Source: an uncultured Coriobacteriaceae bacterium (GTDB lineage Bacteria; Actinomycetota; Coriobacteriia; Coriobacteriales; UMGS124). Taken from it: 7,531 bases of DNA. Below are positions 1 to 6,217 of the stretch, piece by piece; position 1 is the stretch's first letter; each line of letters opens with the position of its first letter. The position numbers were made by a program, and so were the translations under genes. The stretch is taken from assembly GCA_900555105.1 (NCBI GenBank), contig USJP01000065.1, positions 1 to 7,531 of the forward strand, given 5' to 3'. The notes beneath the pieces were generated by a model, which was not told the DNA's origin, did no database searches, and was given only the letters and a program-made list of their open reading frames with translations.

Positions 1-127
1 TGCGTTTTAATTTCACTGGGTCGAGTAGGGGTGCAGCCCGCACTGCCGTTACCTGGTGTTTTATCGAGGTCAGTTGGACGCTAACATCTGCGGCCAGAAT
101 TAAAACGCAAACGTACGCTGTTTTTCG
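1..127 (-). repeat. Repeat element A (MITE-like, left end truncated by window)
   Basis: Terminal inverted repeats TGCGTTTTAATT (1-12) and AATTAAAACGCA (98-109) enclose about 85 bp. The right arm continues as AACGTACGCTGTTTTTCG and stops directly at the stop codon of the minus-strand gene (128-130). In the inverted orientation it contains the core ATAAAACACCAGGTA (complement of 50-64), also present in element B with one change. Beside the core is a small hairpin, GCAG/CTGC with a 6-base loop (33-46), in the same relative place as a hairpin in element B. No coding capacity is seen. As the 3' neighbour of the gene it could also act as a weak transcription terminator. Confidence 0.7.
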
Positions 128-1291
128 TCATGCCCTATGAAGCGAGCCCCAGTCCGCGAGCACTTCTTGTCTCAATTTGGCCGAAAGTTGCTTCTGCCTG
201 TCCGATTTTGTGGGATGGGGTTTGTCGAGCATGTGGGAAATCGTCCTTGAGAGGGCGTCGAAGCGCGAAGCGTCTGCGAGTTGGCCATAGGTTATAGGAA
301 GAACGTCAATACCCATGCGCCGCAATGCGGCGGTGCGGTCCGAATCCGATAGGAAGCTGCCTTCGTTTTGATGAACGAGCGCGCTTTGGCACTCAACGTC
401 TAGACCTGGCTCCCAATATAGGTCGCAGTAACAGTTGCTTCTTTGGGCGAGAAACCGTGCGTCGCGCGTCAAAGATATCTTCTTGTTGAAGGCGAATCCG
501 CCATGTCCCTCCCCTCCAAGATTGCGAGGAAACCCTAAGAGCACACCTGCCTGAACCTCGAAAGGGGAAGCCGCTCCGGCAATTACGAGACCTGCTGCTT
601 CGGCCAATCGCCTGCTTCCTCTTCTTGGAGCGAAGGCTGTTGCCGTGGACACCAGCTGCTTCACCGTGACGAGCGCCGGGCGTGACCAGAGGTTGGTAAG
701 ATGACCCTGCGAATCGAGACATGGTTTCCACTCTCCAACAATTGGGATGCCCGCTCTGTTTTGGATGGCCTGCAGGCAGTCGCGGACGAGGGGATGCGCC
801 TCGAATACGGCAAAGGAGCCGCACAGCTCACTTGCAAGCAAAACCGTTTGGGTGAGGCTGGTTCGAGCAGCCATTTGCAGAAGAGCCAATGCGGGTGTGA
901 CGACACTGATCGATTCGCGGATCCGAATCGTTCGACAGGCTGCTGTTTCAGGGCTCCACAATCGCGGGCGTAGAAGTGTTGACGTATGGCAGGCGCTGTG
1001 CTGGCTTACTAGAATGTCAACGGGGCCGTCATGGGATGCTGCAATGAGTGGAATTGCTGGTCGAAGCAGCTCGACGGTTTCGCCTGACCCGCGCATAGAG
1101 GGGTTGGGCTGCAGGAACCGTCCACAGAGCGGAAGCTCCGCAAGCGCCGCCGCCCTGAAGGCCTCGAGCTCGCCGGGCCTGAGAATTCCGCGCAGCACGA
1201 TATCATCGTTCTCGCCTGCCAACAGCAGGCGAACGATCGGTGGAATTCGCCAGTATTCGAATGCCGTTGTGTCGCAAATAGTTATGTCCAT
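128..1291 (-). CDS. AbiEi-like protein with C-terminal DUF559/Vsr-like endonuclease fold
   Basis: The product is 387 aa from the ATG at 1291-1289. No strong Shine-Dalgarno site precedes it and an in-frame GTG lies five codons upstream, so the start is moderately certain. The layout resembles a lineage-expanded actinobacterial family annotated as AbiEi-type antitoxin or DUF559 proteins: an N-terminal region (about 1-130), a helical middle containing SVVTPALALLQMA and ELCGSF (129-160), then a nuclease-like C-terminus. The C-terminal part shows E245 (in SPFE), D290 (in CDLYW), E300-C-Q302, H307, the D318-R319 pair and MGIDVLPITYGQL (326-338). These match the order of a PD-(D/E)XK / Vsr-like core, with Gln where Lys or Asp is more usual. 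Family placement is from memory of motifs. A role as a toxin-antitoxin regulator, nuclease or defence factor is inference, and no AbiEii toxin partner lies next to it. The gene is framed by inverted repeat elements, suggesting horizontal acquisition. Confidence 0.8.
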   Translation of the reverse strand: MDITICDTTAFEYWRIPPIVRLLLAGENDDIVLRGILRPGELEAFRAAALAELPLCGRFLQPNPSMRGSGETVELLRPAIPLIAASHDGPVDILVSQHSACHTSTLLRPRLWSPETAACRTIRIRESISVVTPALALLQMAARTSLTQTVLLASELCGSFAVFEAHPLVRDCLQAIQNRAGIPIVGEWKPCLDSQGHLTNLWSRPALVTVKQLVSTATAFAPRRGSRRLAEAAGLVIAGAASPFEVQAGVLLGFPRNLGGEGHGGFAFNKKISLTRDARFLAQRSNCYCDLYWEPGLDVECQSALVHQNEGSFLSDSDRTAALRRMGIDVLPITYGQLADASRFDALSRTISHMLDKPHPTKSDRQKQLSAKLRQEVLADWGSLHRA

Positions 1292-1331
1292 GCCACAAGA
1301 ATGCACCAAACACCAGGCAGAATTGCCGCAA

Positions 1332-1379
1332 ATATTAGGTGATTCATTTATGTATCTCGCCGATGTCACACGGTGTGTG
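1332..1379 (-). promoter_or_regulatory. Possible promoter and operator of the nuclease-fold gene
   Basis: On the minus strand a TAATAT -10-like box (complement of 1332-1337) lies about 40 bases before the start codon. There is no convincing -35 box. Just upstream is a palindrome, CACACGGTGTGTG (1367-1379), that could bind a dimeric regulator. The 1292-1420 stretch is more AT-rich than the gene. This is positional inference only. Confidence 0.25.
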
Positions 1380-1420
1380 CGAGTCCATGCCGGCAAGACG
1401 CCATCATGGCTGCTTGCTGC

Positions 1421-1576
1421 CCAAAAAAAGTACGTACGTTTGCGTTTTAATTTCTGCGTGACAAATGTGTTATGTGACGCCTTCATAAAACACCTGGTAG
1501 ATAAGTCGCTGCTTATCGGTGATGCGGGATGCGGGACTGTGCTCAGATTAAAACGCAAACATGCGGTGTTTTTTGG
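1421..1576 (+). repeat. Repeat element B (156-bp MITE-like element)
   Basis: Terminal inverted repeats of about 30 bp run from CCAAAAAAA at 1421 through GTTTGCGTTTTAAT (1438-1451), and from ATTAAAACGCAAAC (1547-1560) to TTTTTTGG (1569-1576). The inner 14 bp are perfectly inverted and the outer 16 are imperfect. Inside are the core ATAAAACACCTGGTA (1485-1499), shared with element A, and directly after it a hairpin GATAAG/CTTATC with a 6-base loop (1500-1517). The element has no coding capacity. It lies between the divergent nuclease-fold and thioesterase genes, so it could carry promoter or insulating activity. Terminal repeats, small size and a second inverted copy nearby fit a non-autonomous mobile element. 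Confidence 0.75.
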
Positions 1577-1610
1577 TTGGCGACGCGCCTCGGTGTGCGC
1601 TGCGGATGCG

Positions 1611-1616
1611 TATAAT
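1611..1616 (+). promoter_or_regulatory. Promoter -10 box of the thioesterase gene
   Basis: A perfect TATAAT lies 50 bases before the ATG of the thioesterase gene. Nothing at a 16-18 base spacing resembles TTGACA, so the -35 is weak or an activator is needed. It lies just outside the right end of repeat element B. Confidence 0.55.
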
Positions 1617-1666
1617 CCGCTCGAAATGCTGGTGACTCGGCAGTTTTGGTAGAGCGGAGGGTGAAG

Positions 1667-2086
1667 ATGGCATCGCTTGTTCCTGAAGGCTCGTCCCTTG
1701 AAGAGGTGCGAGAGGTCTTCTCGCACGATCGGTTTGCTAGCGAGGCTTGTGGGTGCAGGGTTGTTGACTTCGCGCCTGGCCATGCCGTGTGCGAGTTCGA
1801 AGTGGGGCCGCAACACCTCAACGGCATGGGGTCTGTTATGGGCGGGGCGATCTTTACGCTCGCCGACTTCGCCCTTGCCGTTGCGTGCAACATAGGCGAG
1901 GAGCCGACGGTGTCGGTTTCCAACACGATCGAGTTTCTCAGCTCTCCGAAGGGCACGCGCCTTACGGCCGTGTGCGACGCCGATAAATCGGGGTCGTCTC
2001 TGGGATTTTATACGTGTGACGTGCATGACGACCTGGGCCGCCACGTGGCCCGCATGACAGCGACGTGTTTTCGGAGGCCTGCGTAG
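1667..2086 (+). CDS. PaaI-type hot-dog fold thioesterase
   Basis: The product is 139 aa, a usual length for a single hot-dog domain. The ATG at 1667 is chosen because GGAGG (1656-1660) lies 6 bases upstream; an in-frame TTG at 1646 has no such site. The signature is HLNGMGSVMGGAIFTLAD (50-67), corresponding to the N-x-x-G-x-x-H-G-G-x-x-x-x-L-A-D motif of PaaI / 4HBT acyl-CoA thioesterases. N52, the G59-G60 pair and catalytic D67 are present, and Met58 sits where His is common. A SVSNTIEFLSSPKG segment (83-96) follows, typical of the beta-sheet part. Family members hydrolyse acyl- or aryl-CoA thioesters in the cytoplasm, usually as tetramers. The substrate cannot be read from the sequence. The next gene starts 150 bases downstream and no clear terminator separates them, so they may be co-transcribed. 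Confidence 0.93.
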   Translation: MASLVPEGSSLEEVREVFSHDRFASEACGCRVVDFAPGHAVCEFEVGPQHLNGMGSVMGGAIFTLADFALAVACNIGEEPTVSVSNTIEFLSSPKGTRLTAVCDADKSGSSLGFYTCDVHDDLGRHVARMTATCFRRPA

Positions 2087-2236
2087 AGCGGTTCAAGCGG
2101 ATCGTTATTGCCCCTTGGCCCAAAAGCATGCGAGATGAGACCTGCACGATGGTTTCGCAGTGGTATGTTTGCCCCCGCATGATGTATGTCGGAAAGGCGG
2201 GGCTCAATGTGCCCTGCCGAAAAGGGGGCTTCACAC

Positions 2237-3355
2237 ATGACCGCAACAGCCGTAACTTTGGGCCAGCTGCTTGCCATCAAGCCGGAGCACGAGGTGCCCA
2301 GCCCGGGCGACATCGTTGAGTACGCCTATGACAAGGGCGAGATGCCCGTGACGGTGACGGTCACCACCGATGTGGTCGGCATCGCGACGTTCATGGTTAC
2401 CGCTGACGCCGACGAGACGCAATACTCCCTGGAGGCCGCGCGTAAGGCTCTCGTGCGCGCCACGGGCAACGATCCCGACAAGCCCTCCTCGCTTGGCCGT
2501 GCCCGTGCGACGTTTGGCGAGCAGGCCTTCGACCAAAACGTCGTTTACCTTGCCAAGCAGCGTCTTCTGTGCCTGGCCTACATGCGCACGGGAATCCTGC
2601 CGTTCCTTGTTCCCGACTTCCCCCACAACGAGGTCCCTGTCGAGGGGCAGGACTTCACGTTCATGGCCCACGTTCGTCTGCGCCCCCGCGGCACGGTGGA
2701 GGACTTCTCGCCCGTTCACTTTGCGTTTCCGGCAAAGTCCGAGGTCACAGACAAGGACCTCGATGACTTTGTGGGGCAAATGATGGGTGGCCTCATCAAC
2801 ATGGATGCCGTGCCCGAGGAGGCGCGCCCTGGCATGGAGCGCCTGGGCGGGCAGGCACGCGAGGCGTGCGAGAAGAAGCGCGACGCCGAGTGGTGGGGCG
2901 CCCTCATGGACGCCGCCGGCGAGGAGTTCTCCAACGCACGCCTGACGTCTGCTCCCGGCGAGCGCTACATTGCCCCGCTTGCAGAGCTCATGGCAAATCA
3001 GCTGGCTGCGCAAATTGAGCGCACGGGTCGCAATTGGGATGAATTTACAAGCGATCCCGAGTTCAACATGGATGAGTTCAAGCAGAACATGATGGCCAAC
3101 GCCGAGCTCTCGCTGCGCCGTGGTATGGCGCTGGACTGCGTGGCCGCCCACGAGGGCATGACGCTTTCGGAGGAGGACGTGCTGGCGCTCCTGGGCCCTG
3201 TGGCGCCGGGAACCGAGGCCATTGCCGCTCAGGCAATGATCGACAACGGCCAGCTCCCGCAGCTTGTCGAGGTTGCCCTGCGCGCCAAGGCGAGTGACTG
3301 GCTCGCCAAAAACGCCGTGGACACTGCAGGGGAGCACGGCGAGGCTGCGGAGTAG
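2237..3355 (+). CDS. Trigger-factor-like chaperone lacking a recognisable PPIase domain
   Basis: The product is 372 aa. The ATG at 2237 is preceded by AAGGGGG with 8-base spacing, so in-frame ATGs at 2186 and 2207 are less likely. Residues about 100-180 (YLAKQRLLCLAYMRTGILPF, then DFTFMAHVRLRPRGTVEDF and VTDKDLDDFV) resemble the end of the trigger factor ribosome-binding domain, where a beta strand is followed by 'evTDeDld'. Residues about 240-360 are helical and resemble the SurA-like C-terminal arms (LMANQLAAQIERTGRNWDEF, then GMTLSEEDVLALL). The linking region (180-240) is too short for the FKBP-type PPIase domain that canonical trigger factor carries there. The GFRxGKxP-type ribosome-docking signature is not seen in the N-terminus. 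No signal peptide is present, so a cytoplasmic folding role is inferred. The charged tail ends in EHGEAAE. The match is weak enough that the function remains tentative. Confidence 0.78.
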   Translation: MTATAVTLGQLLAIKPEHEVPSPGDIVEYAYDKGEMPVTVTVTTDVVGIATFMVTADADETQYSLEAARKALVRATGNDPDKPSSLGRARATFGEQAFDQNVVYLAKQRLLCLAYMRTGILPFLVPDFPHNEVPVEGQDFTFMAHVRLRPRGTVEDFSPVHFAFPAKSEVTDKDLDDFVGQMMGGLINMDAVPEEARPGMERLGGQAREACEKKRDAEWWGALMDAAGEEFSNARLTSAPGERYIAPLAELMANQLAAQIERTGRNWDEFTSDPEFNMDEFKQNMMANAELSLRRGMALDCVAAHEGMTLSEEDVLALLGPVAPGTEAIAAQAMIDNGQLPQLVEVALRAKASDWLAKNAVDTAGEHGEAAE

Positions 3356-3449
3356 CTGAGAGCCCGGCTTCGCCAGTCAGATTCGTAGAGCATGCAACAG
3401 GAACAAGGCGCCTCGGTCGCTCCTGCTTATAAGGCAGCCGACAAAAGTA

Positions 3450-3500
3450 AGGCGCCTCGCAGGTCTCCATTGGAGAATCCGAGCGAGGCGCCTCTTTGTT
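3450..3500. terminator. Bidirectional intrinsic terminator between convergent genes
   Basis: A perfect 11-bp stem, AGGCGCCTCGC (3450-3460) with GCGAGGCGCCT (3483-3493), encloses a 22-base loop. The loop holds its own small stem TCTCC/GGAGA (3464-3476). On the plus strand CTCTTTGTTTG follows; on the minus strand TTACTTTTG follows. It lies between the ends of the trigger-factor-like gene and the convergent LysR gene and can serve both. A further copy of the arm, AGGCGCCTCG at 3406-3415, could pair with the same 3' arm. Confidence 0.85.
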
Positions 3501-3629
3501 TGCCGTCGGTCGTTTCGTGTGGACATGCAGATGCCCTAGCCCAACGACCCAATCCGGATGATTCATACAGATAGGTGGCATCGGGCGTCTCCGGCCGGTC
3601 CGCGTTGGCGAATTGGCTCTTGGGCGCCG

Positions 3630-4571
3630 CTACTCCGCGCGCTTGCGGGGTTGCGTGACGAGTGCGGATCCCGAGATAATGGACTCGAGCTCCTCGATGT
3701 AGCGCTGGACCAGCTCGGTGGGCTTGCGCTCACCATGCATGATGTAGCCCACGCGCATGGTTTCGTTCGTTTCCAGCGGAATAGCCACGATCTCTTGTTC
3801 CATCTCGCTGGAAAGGACGCCCGTGGAGAGCGTGTAGCCTTTGCCGCGAATGAGCAGGTTGGTGAGGGTTCCGCGGTCGGAATACGTGATGTTGCGGCTG
3901 TGCGGCAAGGCTGCGAGAGGTTCCTCGGCGAAGTGAAACGAGTTCGTCGTGCCTTGCTCAAAAGAGTAACGCGGGTACTCCTCGAGGTCGGAAAGCTTGA
4001 GCGAGGCTTTGCCGGCCAGGGGATGCTGAGCGCTGACAAAGACGTGCGGCGCCGCCTCGAAAAGCTGCGTGAAGTGCAGATCGGCGTCCTCCATGACGCG
4101 CGTGAGGGCACGCTCGTTGAAGTCGTTGAGAAAAAGCAGGCCTATGTCGCTGCGGAATTCCTGAACGTCGCGAATGATCTCACTCGTGCGGGTCTCGCGG
4201 AACGTGAAGTCGTAGGCGTCGGCCTCGCAGGCGTTGACGATGTTGATGAAGGCCTGCACGGCAAAGGCGTAGTGCTGGGTAGAGATGGCAAGGCGGGCGC
4301 GCCTGGTGTTGGACGTCTTGTTGACGAAACGCTCACTGAGAAGGTCGGCCTGCTCCACGACCTGACGGGCATAGCCGAGCAGCTCGGTGCCTTCGGCCGT
4401 GAGCGTGAGGCCGCGGTTGGAACGCAGGAAGATGCTGACGCCGAGTTCGGACTCAAGGTCCTTGATTGCCATGGAGAGCGTGGACTGCGACACATAGAGC
4501 TCGTGGGCCGCCGCGTTGAAGGAACCTGACTGGGCGACCTCGATGAGATAGCGCAGCTGTTGCAGTGTCAT
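3630..4571 (-). CDS. LysR-type transcriptional regulator
   Basis: The product is 313 aa, the usual length for the family. The ATG at 4571-4569 is preceded on the minus strand by AGAAGG at 8-base spacing. Residues 1-60 form the winged helix-turn-helix: LQQLRYLIEVAQSGSFNAAA, then LYVSQSTLSMAIKDLE and FLRSNRGLTLTAEG, very close to the LysR consensus. A linker helix (about 60-88) leads to the periplasmic-binding-protein-like effector domain (about 90-295). It is a cytoplasmic DNA-binding regulator, in this family usually a tetramer responding to a small-molecule ligand that cannot be predicted here. It is transcribed divergently from the FtsH-like gene, the usual arrangement for a LysR regulator and its target, and may repress itself. 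It converges on the trigger-factor-like gene. Confidence 0.97.
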   Translation of the reverse strand: MTLQQLRYLIEVAQSGSFNAAAHELYVSQSTLSMAIKDLESELGVSIFLRSNRGLTLTAEGTELLGYARQVVEQADLLSERFVNKTSNTRRARLAISTQHYAFAVQAFINIVNACEADAYDFTFRETRTSEIIRDVQEFRSDIGLLFLNDFNERALTRVMEDADLHFTQLFEAAPHVFVSAQHPLAGKASLKLSDLEEYPRYSFEQGTTNSFHFAEEPLAALPHSRNITYSDRGTLTNLLIRGKGYTLSTGVLSSEMEQEIVAIPLETNETMRVGYIMHGERKPTELVQRYIEELESIISGSALVTQPRKRAE

Positions 4572-4624
4572 GGCGGGAGCCTTCTTTCATGCGCGGTGAT
4601 ACACGTGGCGTGCGATTGTGCGAA

Positions 4625-4655
4625 AGTATAAAAGTGGCGGGCATCCCCGTCTCAA
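4625..4655 (-). promoter_or_regulatory. Possible promoter of the LysR gene
   Basis: On the minus strand TTGAGA (complement of 4650-4655) and TATACT (complement of 4625-4630) are 19 bases apart; an overlapping TTTATA gives 17. They lie about 55 bases before the LysR start codon. The position is sensible and the match to consensus is fair. Confidence 0.45.
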
Positions 4656-4704
4656 AACGAGCCCGTCATATGAGGAAAAAGCAAAAAGCCAAAAACCGAT
4701 GGGG

Positions 4705-4734
4705 TATTATGGTGCGGCGTGCCGATCGGGCACG
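4705..4734 (+). promoter_or_regulatory. Possible promoter and leader hairpin of the FtsH-like gene
   Basis: TATTAT (4705-4710) is a candidate -10, with an A-rich but non-consensus upstream region. Directly after it is an inverted repeat, CGTGCC/GGCACG (4718-4723 and 4729-4734, 5-base loop). It could be a regulator site or a leader hairpin in the roughly 65-base 5' UTR. Weak evidence. Confidence 0.3.
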
Positions 4735-4782
4735 GCATGCTTGCCGCCACAGGGTGGTGGTTTCGATGAAAGGACGTTGCCC

Positions 4783-5997
4783 ATGACGGCTTTTGGCTCG
4801 TTTCAAACAAAGCAAACAAAGCCGCGTTTGAGTTTGAATAGGCGCACGGTTATTGCAGTTATATGTGCAGTCGCGGCGGTCGCCGTGTTAGCGTGGTCGT
4901 TCTGGGAGACGCCGTCGACTCCCATGGCGTATCAGGAATTCGCCGCCAAAGTTGCCCAGCAGCAGGTCGACGAAGCGCAGATCTCTCAAGACGGCGTTTT
5001 CTTCACGCTGAAGGGTGACGAGACGCATGCCTTGTACCGCACGGACAATCCCGACTCACCTGACCTCAAGGAGCGCCTGCTTGTAAGCGGCGCGCAGGTC
5101 ACAAGTTCGGCCGATGCGGGCGATGTGGTCGACACGCTCATCAACCTTCTGCTCGACGCCTTCATTCTCGGCACGTTCGGGATTGCGATATACAAGCTAG
5201 CGAGCTATAGCCGTAACACGTTCAAGGTCGTGCGCAAGACGGGTGTGACGTTCGACGACGTCGCCGGCATGGACAGCCTCAAGCGCGAGATGCGCCAGGT
5301 CGTGGGTGTGCTCAAGGACCCCACCGCCGCCCGTCGTCTGGGCATGAGGCCGGTCAAGGGCATCGTGCTCGAGGGGCCTCCCGGCAACGGCAAGACGCTC
5401 TTCGCCAAGGCGCTGGCCCAAGAGGCAGGCGTCAACTTCATTGCTACCAAGGGCGCCGACTTCCAGAGCGCCTTCATGTCGCTTGGTGCACGCAAGATTC
5501 GCTCGCTCTTTAAGAGGGCAAGCAAGCATCGTCCCTGCATCGTCTTCATCGACGAGTTCGACAGCATCGGTGAGCGTCGTAACTATGCGGGCACGGGCAT
5601 CGACAAGGAGAACAACCGCATCATCACCGCCATGCTCAATGAGATGGACGGCTTTACCACCAAGGACGGCATCCTTGTGGTAGCGGCCACGAACTCGTAC
5701 CGTTCACTTGACCCTGCACTGGTGCGTCCAGGAAGATTTGACCTCAAGTATACAGTGAGCAATCCTGATGCGAAGACGCGTGAGGAGCTCATCCGCATCT
5801 ACTCGCAGGGCAAGTCGCTCGCCAAAGAGCTTGCCCCCGCGCGACTGGCACCCCTGTTTGAGGGCGCAAGCTGCGCAGACGTTGAAGCAACCCTCAATGA
5901 GGCTGCTATGCTCGCCATGCTTAATGGGACTCATACCATCACGCTTGAGCTGGTTGTACGTGCAGCTGAAAAGGTTGGAGTTAAACTTAAGATATAA
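4783..5997 (+). CDS. FtsH-like membrane AAA ATPase without the M41 protease domain
   Basis: The product is 404 aa. The ATG at 4783 follows AAAGGA with about 9-base spacing; a longer in-frame GTG start at 4618 would add a non-conserved lead. The order matches the front half of FtsH: a membrane segment (about 22-40), a short extracytoplasmic FtsH-ext-like domain (about 45-110), a second membrane segment (about 118-139) and an AAA module beginning VTFDDVAGMD (155-164). Walker A is GPPGNGKT (198-205). The pore loop is FQSAFMSLGA (227-236), where FtsH has F-V-G. Walker B is IVFIDE (253-258), sensor 1 is AATN (301-304), arginine fingers are R315 and R318 in RPGRFD, and the lid is GASCADVEATLNEAA (361-375). 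The protein ends shortly after the lid. There is no HExxH zinc motif and no frame continuing it, so it is an ATPase alone. It may be an unfoldase, an extractase or a partner of a full FtsH, as proposed for protease-dead FtsHi proteins of plastids. Confidence 0.93.
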   Translation: MTAFGSFQTKQTKPRLSLNRRTVIAVICAVAAVAVLAWSFWETPSTPMAYQEFAAKVAQQQVDEAQISQDGVFFTLKGDETHALYRTDNPDSPDLKERLLVSGAQVTSSADAGDVVDTLINLLLDAFILGTFGIAIYKLASYSRNTFKVVRKTGVTFDDVAGMDSLKREMRQVVGVLKDPTAARRLGMRPVKGIVLEGPPGNGKTLFAKALAQEAGVNFIATKGADFQSAFMSLGARKIRSLFKRASKHRPCIVFIDEFDSIGERRNYAGTGIDKENNRIITAMLNEMDGFTTKDGILVVAATNSYRSLDPALVRPGRFDLKYTVSNPDAKTREELIRIYSQGKSLAKELAPARLAPLFEGASCADVEATLNEAAMLAMLNGTHTITLELVVRAAEKVGVKLKI

Positions 5998-6143
5998 TCT
6001 TTGGGCAGACTGAAGAACTGATACTTCAATGACTGGATGCAAGTAGCTCCATCGAGCGCGTTTCCTATCGGTGCCATAGCAATGGCGAAATGCCAATTGG
6101 CTGCGTGCTCATCGTTACTTTAGACATTCTGCTCGCCATGCAA

Positions 6144-6193
6144 AGGAGGTCCGCCCGTCTGCCGTTTGGCTAGATGGGCGGACCTCCTCATTT
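6144..6193. terminator. Bidirectional stem-loop terminator
   Basis: A perfect 13-bp stem, AGGAGGTCCGCCC (6144-6156) with GGGCGGACCTCCT (6176-6188), has a 19-base loop. It lies between the end of the FtsH-like gene and the convergent methyltransferase, whose stop is only 30 bases away. The T-tracts are short on both sides (CATTTC forward, TTTG reverse), so termination may be partial. The 5998-6143 stretch before it holds only two small dyads (GCCAT/ATGGC at 6073-6086 and GCCAATTGGC at 6092-6101) and no gene. Confidence 0.7.
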
Positions 6194-6217
6194 CAGGCGA
6201 TGAGTGCCTTGTGCACG

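Larger units (their letters stand above)
1..1576. mobile_element. Candidate cassette: nuclease-fold gene between two inverted MITE-like elements
   Basis: A single minus-strand gene (128-1291) is enclosed by two related non-coding elements, A (1 to about 127) and B (1421-1576), in opposite orientation. The gene-facing ends of A and B are a perfect 20-bp inverted repeat, AATTAAAACGCAAACGTACG at 98-117 and its complement at 1433-1452. The outer ends carry the same motif: 1-12 (continuing left of the window) and 1547-1560. No transposase or recombinase is visible, so any movement would depend on an enzyme acting in trans. No clear target-site duplication can be seen, and the left end is outside the window. 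The cassette reading is inference from the layout. The alternative is that both repeats are promoter or terminator-like elements that spread independently. Confidence 0.4.

Noticed and set aside
747..1652. 301-residue plus-strand open frame, including a possible sub-start at 1350
   Set aside because: It is antisense to the nuclease-fold gene, crosses repeat element B, has no Shine-Dalgarno site and shows no recognisable domain.
1292..2044. Long minus-strand open frame extending the nuclease-fold gene upstream to 2044
   Set aside because: It runs antisense through repeat element B and the thioesterase gene, has no family resemblance, and is explained by GC-rich coding on the other strand.
2171..2203. 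GCCCCCGC/GCGGGGC hairpin as a terminator after the thioesterase gene
   Set aside because: The stem has a bulge and no T-tract follows, so termination is not supported.
2231..3337. 368-residue minus-strand open frame
   Set aside because: It is an exact antisense shadow of the trigger-factor-like gene, with low-complexity composition.
3558..4529. 323-residue plus-strand open frame opposite the LysR gene
   Set aside because: The opposite frame is an unmistakable LysR regulator; this one is its shadow.
6142..6207. AAAGGAGGT resembling a perfect Shine-Dalgarno site, with a 9-codon frame from 6174
   Set aside because: It is the 5' arm of a perfect 13-bp terminator stem, and the ATG is too far away and inside the hairpin.
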